Shown here one piece after another: positions 1-8,306 of a DNA stretch of 64,000 bases; within the stretch, counting starts at the first letter, position 1; the number at the start of each line of letters is the position of its first letter. This stretch comes from Pedosphaera sp. (GTDB lineage Bacteria > Verrucomicrobiota > Verrucomicrobiia > Limisphaerales > SXQI01), in the NCBI GenBank assembly GCA_025359965.1, contig JANYDC010000125.1, forward strand, positions 1 through 64,000, read 5' to 3'. Below the pieces are notes generated by a model. The model was given only the letters and a program-made list of their open reading frames with translations, searched no databases and was not told the origin of the DNA. Position numbers and translations under genes: made by a program.

Positions 1-1165
1 CAATCAACCACGAACCGCCTGACCACCACCAAACAATACGATAACCTGAATCGTCTCAGTTCCATTGGCTCGGTGCCATCGGCGGATAGCCCGCTGGTCT
101 ACGGCTATCAATACAATGACGCCAATCAACGGATCAGGGTCAATCTGGCCGATGGAGCCTACTGGTTGTACCGATATGATTCCCTCGGTCAGGTCATCAG
201 CGGGAAGAAGTATTTCGCAGACAACACTCCTGTCCCTGGCCAGCAGTTTGAGTACGGTTTCGATGACATCGGCAACCGGCTGTCCACCAAGGGGGGCGGG
301 GATCAGAATGGTGTCAATCTGCGCAGTGCCAGTTACACTCCCAACCTGCTCAACCAGATCACCACCCGTGGCGTTCCGGGAGGCTTTGATGTGGTCGGGC
401 TGGCTCCGGTGGCGGCCAGTGTCACCGTCAACAGTTCCGCCGCCGACTACCGGCGTGGCGAGTATTATCAGGAACTGCTCAACCCGGTGAATACCTCGGT
501 GCCAGTCTGGCAAAGCGTGGCTGTGGCCACCTCCGGCGGGGGATCCGCCAGTGGCAATGTGTTTGTGCCTAAAACCCCTGAGGTTTACAGCTATGATCTG
601 GACGGCAACCAGACGGTGGACGGACGCTGGAACTACACTTGGGATGCTGAAAACAGGCTCGTCCGCATGGTGGCCAACACAGCGGTCGGACCCCAGCAGC
701 GGATTGATTATGGCTACGACGCAAAGGGACGCCGCATCAGTAAAAAAGTATGGGGTAACACGGCTGGTACTGGCAGCCCGGCCACCTACAACCGCTTCAT
801 CTACGACGGCTGGAACCTGCTGGCTGAGCTTGACGGCAACAACACCAACGCCATCGTGCGCAGTTACATCTGGGGCAGTGATCTGAGCGGTTCAATGCAG
901 GGGGCAGGGGGAGTCGGCGGACTGCTCATGATCAACGACCCGACCACCGTCGCCACCCATTTCGTGGCCTACGACGGCAATGGCAATGTCGCCGCCACCG
1001 TCAGCGGCAGTGCCGGAACCACCACCGCCGCTTACGAGTACGGTCCCTTCGGCGAAGTCATCCGCTCCAGCGGCACGATCTCTAAAACCAACCCCTACCG
1101 CTTCTCCACCAAATACCAGGACAGTGAGACGGATCTGCTTTACTACGGGTACCGGTACTACAACC
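1..1165 (+). repeat. RHS core direct repeat, copy 1
   Basis: Positions 1-1165 align with 2300-3464 at a constant offset of 2299 bases, with only scattered, mostly synonymous substitutions and no gap that I could find. Similarity ends abruptly just after the YRYY codons, where the variable tips begin. This is the pattern expected of recombining rhs cassettes, where conserved core sequence acts as the homology arm. Confidence 0.85.
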
Positions 1166-1563
1166 AGTCCAATGGAAGGTTGCTGAGCAGGGACCCGATT
1201 GAAGAGGCGGGCGGCAAGAATCTTCACGGGTTTGTGAACAACGATCCCGCGAACAAATTTGATATTGATGGGCGGTTTTTCTGGTTCTCTGGATGTTCCA
1301 AGCCCCCCTGTATGATTACATGGTTGTGCACCACTACTGGCCCGGTTGCGAAGAAAGCACTCCCTGGTGGATTGACGATCTGGGGATGTATTTATGCCTG
1401 TACAGTAGTAGCCCGGTCTGGAACTTGTACTGGCAATAATAACCTCGCTATTGGCGGAACTGGCTGGCCGGATGGATCCGATACTATGGAGCTCCTCCCT
1501 CGATTCGGAGCTCCACCCGCAGGCCTCTGTCCTCTTACGAAAACAATTAATGAAAGCAGGTAA
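1..1563 (+). CDS. RHS/YD-repeat protein with variable Cys-rich tip, 5' end outside window
   Basis: The reading frame is open from base 1, so the N-terminus lies upstream. The first in-window start is GTG at 73, but homology continues before it. The protein has repeated YD-type motifs (YDSLGQV, YDAKGRR, YDGNGN) and the RHS core end, with YRYY followed by RDPIEEAGG, encoded near 1150-1220. RHS cores form a shell that encapsulates a C-terminal toxin which is released on delivery to neighbouring cells. The roughly 100-residue tail after the core (from about 1255) is different from the tails of the two later copies. It is rich in Cys and hydrophobic residues, and I do not recognise its activity. 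The stop is directly followed by the ATG of the next gene, suggesting a toxin-immunity pair. The RHS assignment is sure; the toxin role of the tail is inferred. Confidence 0.9.
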   Translation, partial: QSTTNRLTTTKQYDNLNRLSSIGSVPSADSPLVYGYQYNDANQRIRVNLADGAYWLYRYDSLGQVISGKKYFADNTPVPGQQFEYGFDDIGNRLSTKGGGDQNGVNLRSASYTPNLLNQITTRGVPGGFDVVGLAPVAASVTVNSSAADYRRGEYYQELLNPVNTSVPVWQSVAVATSGGGSASGNVFVPKTPEVYSYDLDGNQTVDGRWNYTWDAENRLVRMVANTAVGPQQRIDYGYDAKGRRISKKVWGNTAGTGSPATYNRFIYDGWNLLAELDGNNTNAIVRSYIWGSDLSGSMQGAGGVGGLLMINDPTTVATHFVAYDGNGNVAATVSGSAGTTTAAYEYGPFGEVIRSSGTISKTNPYRFSTKYQDSETDLLYYGYRYYNQSNGRLLSRDPIEEAGGKNLHGFVNNDPANKFDIDGRFFWFSGCSKPPCMITWLCTTTGPVAKKALPGGLTIWGCIYACTVVARSGTCTGNNNLAIGGTGWPDGSDTMELLPRFGAPPAGLCPLTKTINESR

Positions 1564-2067
1564 ATGAGGCGCCTTGTTTCCATCAAGATGGCAGTGTTTG
1601 TAGCTATCTTTTTAGGTGGACTGTTCACTGTAACGTTTCGGGCGTTATCACGCAAAGTGGTGCTGATTGTAGAAAGTCTAGAACATGACAAGGAAGGGAA
1701 TCTCTCTGTAAGCTTGGTTCTCTCAAACGCTCAATCGTCAAGCATTAAACTGGCAACTGATTCAACGGGCCAGCCTTTCGTAGCAATCCTGAAGGATTAC
1801 GGCGCAGGGATGACGAATATCTCAAAACGGACGGCATCCGCGCTCAGCATATTGCCAGGGCGTAATTCTATTCGATTCAAATGTAACTTGCCCTGCGACG
1901 GTGAAGCCACCTATTTGGGAGTTAGTACATACACTGTTGATCCTTCCCGGGCTGCGTGGAATACGATTGTTGCACGGGTAATGGGATCGTCTTCTGAAGA
2001 GTCGCGTGACATCATGGTTGAAATAAATCCATGTAATCGGGGTAGTGTGGATTCAAATGGTCGATGA
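1564..2067 (+). CDS. Small membrane-anchored protein, candidate immunity protein for RHS tip 1
   Basis: This 167-residue protein starts with ATG immediately after the TAA of the RHS gene. Residues of about 8-26 form one N-terminal hydrophobic segment (roughly VAIFLGGLFTVTF), and the rest looks like a soluble domain outside the cytoplasm. I do not recognise the family. Position directly behind an RHS variable tip is the classical place of a cognate immunity gene, and an anchored periplasmic domain would fit a toxin acting on the envelope. The Cys-rich hydrophobic tip of the preceding gene is compatible with that. This is inference from context only; it could instead be an unrelated small exported protein. 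Confidence 0.55.
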   Translation: MRRLVSIKMAVFVAIFLGGLFTVTFRALSRKVVLIVESLEHDKEGNLSVSLVLSNAQSSSIKLATDSTGQPFVAILKDYGAGMTNISKRTASALSILPGRNSIRFKCNLPCDGEATYLGVSTYTVDPSRAAWNTIVARVMGSSSEESRDIMVEINPCNRGSVDSNGR

Positions 2068-2212
2068 TGTGACCTGAACCAGCCACGCCGGGGAGCGGTG
2101 ACGGGTCGTGTTGGTTTTCGCGAGTGGCTGATTCCCGTCCCGTTACGGATGGGCGATAGCCCCCGAAAACGCCCTGCCAACCGAGTGAGGGGCGCGACTC
2201 CTTCCGGCTATT

Positions 2213-4027
2213 TTGAAGCACGGTCTTCCATGGAAGTCTGAAAATGCCAATATCAGCAGCGTTGCCAATTCGCCTTTGGTAGGCCAGATTGCCTTCAAAC
2301 AATCAACCACGAACCGCCTGACCACCGCCAAACAGTACGATAACCTGAACCGGCTCAGTTCCATTGGCTCGGTGCCAGCTGCGGATAGTGCTTTGGTCTA
2401 TGCCTATCAGTACAACGAGGCCAATCAACGGATCAGGGTCAATCTCGCGGATGGGGCCTACTGGCTGTACCGGTATGATTCCCTCGGTCAGGTCATCAGT
2501 GGGAAGAAGTATTTCGCGGACAACACCCCCGTGCCCGGCCAGCAGTTCGAGTACGGCTTTGACGACATCGGTAACCGCCTTTCCACCAAAGCGGGCGGGG
2601 ATCAGAACGGGGCCAACTTGCGCAGTGCCAGTTACACTCCCAACCTGCTGAACCAAATCGCCACCCGAGGGGTGCCGGGAGGGTTTGATGTGGTAGGGCT
2701 GGCTCCGGTGGCCGCCAGTGCCACCGTCAATAGTTCCTCCGTCGATTACCGGCGTGGGGAGTATTATCAGGAACTGCTCAGCCCTGTGAATACCTCGGTG
2801 TCTGTCTGGCAGAGCGTGGCCGTGACTACCTCCGGCGGGGGCTCCACCAGCGGTAATGTCTATGTGCCCAAAACCCCGGAGAACTTCAGCTACGACACCG
2901 ATGGCAACCAGACCGTCGACGGACGCTGGAACTACACATGGGACGCTGAGAACCGGCTCATCCGTATGGTGGCCAACACCGCTGTGGGACCGCAGCAGCG
3001 CATTGATTACGGCTATGATGCCAAGGGACGCCGCATCAGTAAGAAGGTTTGGAGCAACACGGCGGGCACGGGCAGTCCGGCCACCTATAATCGCTTCATC
3101 TACGACGGATGGAATTTGCTGGCTGAATTGGACGGCAACAACACCAACGCCGTCGTGCGCAGCTACATCTGGGGCAGTGACTTGAGCGGTTCCATGCAGG
3201 GGGCCGGGGGCGTGGGCGGACTGCTCATGATCAACGACCCGACCACCGTCGCCACCCATTTCGTGGCCTACGACGGCAATGGCAATGTCGTTGCCACCGT
3301 CAGCGGCAGTGCCGGAACCACCACCGCCACCTACGAATACGGACCATTTGGAGAAGTCATCCGCTCCAGCGGCACCATCTCCAAGACCAACCCCTACCGC
3401 TTCTCCACCAAATATCAAGATAATGAGACGGATCTACTTTATTACGGATACCGTTACTACAGTCAGTCTTCAGGCAGGTGGATTTCCAGAGACCCAATGG
3501 CAGAATTGGGCGGTCTAAATTTATACGCTTTTGTCTTGAACAGGCCCACTATTGGCTTCGACCCCGACGGGCGAGTTGCGGTTGTTGACGATGCTGTGAT
3601 TATTGCTGCAATAGGCACTGCTGTTGCGTGTTCAGCTGCTACCGCTTGGCTGACATCTCCAGAGGGTCAAAAGGCTATACATGACATTGCAGAAACAGCC
3701 ATTTCAGCCGCTGATGCTATATGGGACGCTATCTCTGCCGCCGCTGGTAAATGCAAAGACTTCATTTGCTCACGGAAAAAAGCCAATTGTGATCCAATTG
3801 AAGGTCTCAGCGTAGCGCAGGATGAAAGTAAGTATGGCAAGTCAAAGTGCCCCCCCCCGGTTGCCTGGCAAGCCCAAGGCTCCGGAGGTGGACATGGACA
3901 GGGAGGATCGACTCATTGGCATTGGATTGCATGGGATCCCGCACCGTGCGGACTATGCATCCCGACTCGACGCAGTGGGCCAAATCCGCCAGCAAATGCA
4001 GTAATTTTGCCCGGAGTTTATAAATAA
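2213..4027 (+). CDS. Orphan RHS core with variable C-terminal tip 2
   Basis: The only available start is TTG at 2213. RHS similarity begins around 2250, so the copy lacks the signal, N-terminal plug and most of the shell of a full RHS protein, and it is best seen as an orphan core-tip cassette. The core (about 2300-3490) is nearly identical to the first copy and ends with SRDPMAELGG. The tip (about residues 455-604) begins with a hydrophobic Ala-rich stretch, then a Cys-containing segment and a HWHW motif near the C-terminus; I do not recognise its activity. Four to six bases separate it from the downstream gene, whose protein resembles immunity proteins. Expression as an independent protein is doubtful; such cassettes can be brought into use by recombination with an upstream full-length rhs gene. 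Confidence 0.8.
   Translation: MKHGLPWKSENANISSVANSPLVGQIAFKQSTTNRLTTAKQYDNLNRLSSIGSVPAADSALVYAYQYNEANQRIRVNLADGAYWLYRYDSLGQVISGKKYFADNTPVPGQQFEYGFDDIGNRLSTKAGGDQNGANLRSASYTPNLLNQIATRGVPGGFDVVGLAPVAASATVNSSSVDYRRGEYYQELLSPVNTSVSVWQSVAVTTSGGGSTSGNVYVPKTPENFSYDTDGNQTVDGRWNYTWDAENRLIRMVANTAVGPQQRIDYGYDAKGRRISKKVWSNTAGTGSPATYNRFIYDGWNLLAELDGNNTNAVVRSYIWGSDLSGSMQGAGGVGGLLMINDPTTVATHFVAYDGNGNVVATVSGSAGTTTATYEYGPFGEVIRSSGTISKTNPYRFSTKYQDNETDLLYYGYRYYSQSSGRWISRDPMAELGGLNLYAFVLNRPTIGFDPDGRVAVVDDAVIIAAIGTAVACSAATAWLTSPEGQKAIHDIAETAISAADAIWDAISAAAGKCKDFICSRKKANCDPIEGLSVAQDESKYGKSKCPPPVAWQAQGSGGGHGQGGSTHWHWIAWDPAPCGLCIPTRRSGPNPPANAVILPGVYK
2300..3464 (+). repeat. RHS core direct repeat, copy 2
   Basis: Second copy of the RHS core, collinear with 1-1165 at an offset of 2299. 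Both ends are sharp: upstream sequence at 2068-2240 is not RHS-like, and downstream the variable tip takes over. The third RHS region (about 4870-6190) is a more distant relative of the same core and does not align without gaps. Confidence 0.85.
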
Positions 4028-4033
4028 CACGTT

Positions 4034-4456
4034 ATGGAAGATCTAACTTCATCCAATATTTTGGATTACATTGTAGACGTGCACAAAGTGTTGGATTATG
4101 TTGATCATTGGCCGGATTTTCATGATGCGGAAATCATCAGCATTAAGCTGAATCGCCAACAAACGATAACTGAAATTGGACCAACACTAATTTTGGATAT
4201 TGCAACGATGCACAAAAGCACTTGGGTACGAATCGAGTTGCATTTTGGGAGAGTCGAAAGATTGGTTCTGGCAGAGTTCAATTACCAAAACGCGATCAAC
4301 GGATTGTTTATTTCATTTGTTTCAGCTGCGAAGCATTCAAAATCCCGGCTTAAAGTAGAGCTAATTGAAGCTTTTGGGGTTAGTGGGTCTTTTCAGTGTG
4401 AGAAAATAAAAGTAGGATGTATATCACCATATGATTATCCAAAGTCTTTTTGGTAG
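4034..4456 (+). CDS. Imm50-like candidate immunity protein for RHS tip 2
   Basis: A 140-residue soluble protein starting with ATG six bases after the RHS stop. Residues around 28-38 read WPDFHDAEIIS, a Trp-x-x-Phe-His-Asp-Ala-Glu signature that I associate with the Imm50 class of polymorphic-toxin immunity proteins. The gene is visibly AT-richer than the RHS core in front of it, which is usual for tip-immunity modules acquired by transfer. The expected role is to bind and neutralise the tip of the preceding RHS protein in the cytoplasm. The family label is from memory of the motif and is moderate in confidence; the positional argument is stronger. Confidence 0.6.
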   Translation: MEDLTSSNILDYIVDVHKVLDYVDHWPDFHDAEIISIKLNRQQTITEIGPTLILDIATMHKSTWVRIELHFGRVERLVLAEFNYQNAINGLFISFVSAAKHSKSRLKVELIEAFGVSGSFQCEKIKVGCISPYDYPKSFW

Positions 4457-4460
4457 GCTC

Positions 4461-4570
4461 GATCGTTGAATTAACGAGTTCAAGTACCCCAGCATGGGCG
4501 ATTCAACAATGCTATCCGCCCCAAGGGGGGGAGATTACCCAAGTACCCTCGAGATCGTTGCCTAGTTAAC
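4461..4570 (+). repeat. Pair of short direct repeats beside the recombinase remnant
   Basis: The octamer GATCGTTG occurs at 4461-4468 and 4553-4560, each followed within a few bases by a TTAAC string, and CAAGTACCC occurs at 4481-4489 and 4540-4548. They lie in the non-coding gap between the immunity gene and the 3' end of the truncated tyrosine recombinase. They could be remnants of a recombination site or chance; the repeats are short. Confidence 0.3.
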
Positions 4571-4607
4571 ATACCTCCCAACGCGATAGCGGCTCACTAA
4601 CTCCGAC

Positions 4608-4913
4608 TCAATACTCCACCTTAAACGTCGGCGAATCCTCCGGCCTACTCAACCGCGCATCGTAGAGCCTGGTCGTCGAAATATTCGCGTGTCCCAGCCA
4701 CTCCTGCACCTTGGCAATGTCGGCATTGTGCTCCAGGGCGTTGGTGGCCGCTGTTTTCCTTAGCGCGTGCGGACCAAATCCCTCCACTGAAATACCCACT
4801 TCCTTGGCGTACTTCATTACCACGTTGCGATACACCGAGCTGCTCGTCAGTCCCGTTTCCATTTTTCCGTCCGGACGTTTGAAGAGCGTGACCAACGGTC
4901 TTTTCACTGCCAA
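4608..4913 (-). pseudogene. Tyrosine recombinase (integrase), C-terminal catalytic fragment
   Basis: Only the last 101 codons are present, reading from a TTG at 4913. Counting from there, the fragment keeps HxxR (His49, Arg52), the GHANIST box with His75, and the nucleophile Tyr84, with normal spacing (23 and 9 residues), and it ends with [10 protein letters not shown]. The N-terminal DNA-binding domain and the first catalytic Arg are missing, so it cannot be an active recombinase alone. The 5' break falls at about 4860-4905, exactly where RHS coding sequence begins on the other strand. The element that this integrase served has been cut by, or has delivered, the third RHS cassette. Confidence 0.85.
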
Positions 4914-6724
4914 TTATGCTTATCTGGCTAATTCCGACCTCCTGAGCACCACCACCTTCGCCAGCAACACCACCACACGGGTGACGAGTACGCGGCAGTG
5001 GGATTTTGGGTATCGATTGAGGGGAATCAACCATGCAGTGGGTGGAGTGGGAGTGGCAGGGCACAATTACGGTTATGACCTCGCGGAACGAAGAACGCGG
5101 GCGTGGTTGGAGGATGGTTCTTACTGGGCTTATGGTTATGACGACCGTGATGAAGTGACCTCGGGCAAACGGTATTGGGTGGGATCATTCGTCGGTGCCG
5201 GGCGAGCAGTACCAATACGCCTACGACGGGTTGGGCAACCGGACCAACTCGGCGGCGGGCGGGGACAGCTCTGGACAAAACCTGCGCTCGACTGGCTACG
5301 CGGTCAACAACCTGAACCAGTACACAAGCGTCACCAACTCCGGGTATGTGGAGATCATCGGCTCGGCCTCGGGTCCGGCCAGCGTGGCGGTCAATACCTT
5401 GGCCGCCTACGAGCGAGGGGAGTTCTTTCACAAGGAACTGGCTGGTAACACCACCACCAATCCCATGGCCCTGTCCGTTTCGGCCATCGCCAACATAAGC
5501 GGCACCACCGCGACTAATTCGATCTCGCTCCTGTTGCCACCACAGAACCAAGCCTTGACCAATGACCTCGACGGCAACCTGACCAGCGACGGGCTGTGGG
5601 TGTACGTGTGGGACGCCGAGAACCGGCTGACCAGTATGTACAGCGCTACCAATGTTCCGACGGCCAGCAGGCGGTTGTTGGAGTTTGGGTATGATTACGA
5701 GGGCAAACGGATTTCCAAGAAGGTGTCCACCTGGGTCTCCGGAAATTGGTCGCAGCAAAGCCATACGGTTTTTCTGTACGATGGCTGGCGTCCGCTGGTT
5801 GAGATGGATGGAACCACCGTGGCCAATCTCGTGCCGACTCTGCTACTGACTTACACTTGGGGTCAGGATCTGAGCAGATCGCTGGACGACGCCGGAGGCA
5901 TCGGAGGTTTGGTGGCCTATCAGGAAATCCAAGGGGCCAACACTTGGACGCATTTCCCGATCTACGACGGCAACGGCAACGTGACCGGCCTGTACAGCGG
6001 AGCCGGAGAACGCACCGCCAAGTACGAGTACTCTCCCTTCGGCGAAGTCATTACCAAATTTGAAGCCCCCAGCGTGAAGTACCCGTTCCGTTTCTCCACC
6101 AAGCATCAGGACTTAGAGACTGGGCTTGTGTACTACGGGTACCGCTACTTCGCAGCGTCACTCGGTAGGTGGATCAACAGGGATCCAAAAGCAGTAGAGG
6201 GCGGGATCAATCTCTTGGCATTTTTAAAGAACGGATCACTGAATCAGTTTGACCCTTTTGGTCTGACTGCAGGAAGCATGGGCGATACCGGAGCCGCCAT
6301 GTCGATAGATGAGGGTGGGGTAGGAGAGGGGGCTAGTACTGCGTCAAAAGCAAAAAACATATTTGAAGAAGTTGTCGATGAAATTAATGATACCGAACAA
6401 TTTGTTGCTGCACTTGCCGATGGTCCTGAAGATGCTCTTATCGTTGGACTTCAACTTGTTGGTGAGCGCATTGTTAGCAAGTTCGGCGGGCGACACGGAC
6501 ATCATTCCGATCCGCAATGGGCTGGTGGTGCTAAAAAACAAAAGCTCACAGACATGTGGCAGGGTGGCCACGAACAATTACATAATGACATGAATGTGTT
6601 TCTCGATGAGTTTGGTATGAGGCCCCAAAAGGGGAATTCTGGACAGATTATAAAAGCCAAGTTTGGTAGGAATGGCATTTTGGATAAAGTGGCTGCATTT
6701 TATCAGAAAAACAGTTCCAAATAA
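4870..6724 (+). pseudogene. Third RHS cassette, frameshifted, with HNH/Endo VII-like tip
   Basis: RHS-like coding begins near 4870 in one frame ([35 protein letters not shown]) and continues from about 5180 in the next frame (VPGEQYQYAYDGLGNR onward). A one-base change between about 5170 and 5195 separates them; joined, the two parts form a normal core. The core ends at YRYF and NRDPKAVEGG (about 6130-6205). The tip contains GRHGHHSDPQW, then KQKLTDMWQGGHEQLHND, a His-rich pattern like that of HNH/Endo VII-type RHS nuclease toxins. The second frame has an ATG-less internal start at 5195, so a shortened product cannot be ruled out. A sequencing error is the main alternative to a true frameshift. 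Confidence 0.8.
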
Positions 6725-6767
6725 AGTGAAGCAGCAAAAGATTTTTTAATCAAAACCCAAGATTAAA

Positions 6768-7316
6768 ATGAACGGTGCTAAGTTGTTTTTCATTGTTGAT
6801 CCAGAAAATGGTGCACACATGTTGCCCGACGATGATACAGGGTTAGTGTGTCCAGAATGCACCAGATTGCTGAATTGTAATTATATTAATCCAAAATTTA
6901 AAGTTCCAAAAAAGTGTCCTGATATATCTCACACTTATGATGGATTCCAAGTGGTTTCTCAAAAATTTCGAGAGATAATTGAAACGGAAGGGTATCAAGG
7001 TGTCGAATTTATTTCGATACCTGCATGTCCATTTTTTTTAATGCGTGTAACGAATGTTCTTGAGTTTAGTAGACCTTCGGAACTCAAGTTCGAAGATCTT
7101 TGCCATTCCTGTGGAAGATACGCATCTGTTTGGGGCCTTCTTCACGTAAAGGTAATCGTGCCTTTTTCGGGTGTGTGTGAGGGATTATATCGGAGCGATA
7201 TCGAGATGGGTTACCGACAATCAATAGCCCCTATATTAATCGTCCCAGAAGCAACGAAATTAACGCTTAAAAAAAATAAATTAACAGGCGTGGAGGCGAT
7301 GCCTGCTCCTGTCTGA
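6768..7316 (+). CDS. Cys-rich (zinc-ribbon-like) candidate immunity protein for RHS tip 3
   Basis: A 182-residue protein beginning with ATG 43 bases after the third RHS cassette. It has a CPEC pair near residues 28-31 and a second pair, CHSCG, near 111-115, which together could bind one zinc ion. No signal peptide or membrane segment is visible. The gene is strongly AT-rich compared with the RHS core. I recognise the general layout from proteins encoded behind RHS nuclease tips but cannot name the family. Inferred role: cytoplasmic inhibitor of the HNH-like tip. Retention next to a frameshifted toxin gene would fit an immunity gene kept for protection from siblings. Confidence 0.55.
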   Translation: MNGAKLFFIVDPENGAHMLPDDDTGLVCPECTRLLNCNYINPKFKVPKKCPDISHTYDGFQVVSQKFREIIETEGYQGVEFISIPACPFFLMRVTNVLEFSRPSELKFEDLCHSCGRYASVWGLLHVKVIVPFSGVCEGLYRSDIEMGYRQSIAPILIVPEATKLTLKKNKLTGVEAMPAPV

Positions 7317-7598
7317 ACTTAACACACTGAGCTAGGGGGTGGCGAGTTGACCAACTCCTGTTACAAGGGGTTCTTGAACTTGGAAAGCCAACCATCGCAC
7401 GCCAAGTTTCAAAAAAATCGGCGTTTGGGCGAGTGGGTTGCCCCAAGTATTGTTGTTCGTTTCGCGAAATGTGGTCTCGGTTAGGGCTGATTCTGTAGAA
7501 CGCAAAGCTCATCCCGCAGTCGCTGGGTTAACCAGGGAAGTACATTGGAGATTGTTTCACTCTGTTCCCTCCGTCTCGTCTTCGGTAAAGGATCCGGC

Positions 7599-8297
7599 TT
7601 AGTGCGAGCGGCGGGCCAGTACTAGGTATTGCGCGCCTAGGGGTAAGCGGCAGACGGCTGGTTCTGTGATGCGCATGAAGGAGAGGGAGCGCGGGAAGAT
7701 GAATTGGAAGGTGGTTTCGAGGATTTCAAAGTTGCCTTGACGCAAAAGGCGTTTGGCCTCCCGGGGCATCAGGGTGATGGCATCGCGGTCGAAGGGGATT
7801 TTGCTCATGACGTAGCGTGTGCCAGGGTTGAGGGGGTTGTTTTCCCAGAAGGCAAAGATGCCGCCGGGTTGGAGGTTGGCGTGGATTTGGCGGATGCACT
7901 CGGGTCGTTCCGCTGGGGGGATGTGGTGGAATACGCCGTTGCAGAAGGCCAGGTTGTAGGGGCCGTGTTGGGCGATGCCGGAATTGGTTATGAAATGGGC
8001 CGGGAAGTTTTTGGAGAACTCGCGGCGGGCGACTTCCAAGGAGGCCTCGGAGGGATCGCAACCGACCAGAATTTCTGGGTTGAGGGTGGAGCAGAGGTAG
8101 GGGGTCGCGCTGCCGGTGCCGCAGCCAAAATCGAGGATGCGCCGAATGCTGCCGCCGTGTCGGTTGAGGCGTTGGTGGAGCCATTTCACCCTGTGGGAGG
8201 CGAAGAAATCCTTGCTCTCGCCGGAGACGGAAATCCCTTTGGCCAAGGCCTCCTCGTAGTTTTCGGAGTATTCGTCGAACTCGGATTTGGGTTGCAT
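7599..8297 (-). CDS. Class I SAM-dependent methyltransferase
   Basis: A 232-residue protein with the SAM-binding motif I LDFGCGTG at residues 55-62, an acidic loop GCDPSEAS, and the post-I FCNGVFHHIPP segment of the Methyltransf_11/25 type. It lies nine bases downstream of a membrane glycosyltransferase, so both are probably cotranscribed. The acceptor is unknown; a polyprenyl-linked sugar, a quinone-like compound or a glycan are possible. It starts with ATG at 8297. Confidence is high for the fold and low for the substrate. Confidence 0.85.
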   Translation of the reverse strand: MQPKSEFDEYSENYEEALAKGISVSGESKDFFASHRVKWLHQRLNRHGGSIRRILDFGCGTGSATPYLCSTLNPEILVGCDPSEASLEVARREFSKNFPAHFITNSGIAQHGPYNLAFCNGVFHHIPPAERPECIRQIHANLQPGGIFAFWENNPLNPGTRYVMSKIPFDRDAITLMPREAKRLLRQGNFEILETTFQFIFPRSLSFMRITEPAVCRLPLGAQYLVLARRSH

Positions 8298-8306
8298 GGC
8301 GGAGGC

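Noticed and set aside
2303-3418. 371-codon minus-strand open frame across the second RHS core
   Set aside because: It is antisense to a core whose protein is clearly RHS; the translated product is Gly/Val-rich with no domain, and the same shadow occurs in the other core copy.
4711-4870. Plus-strand extension of the third RHS frame toward 4711
   Set aside because: It is antisense to the tyrosine recombinase remnant with its conserved catalytic residues; RHS-like sequence only begins near 4870.
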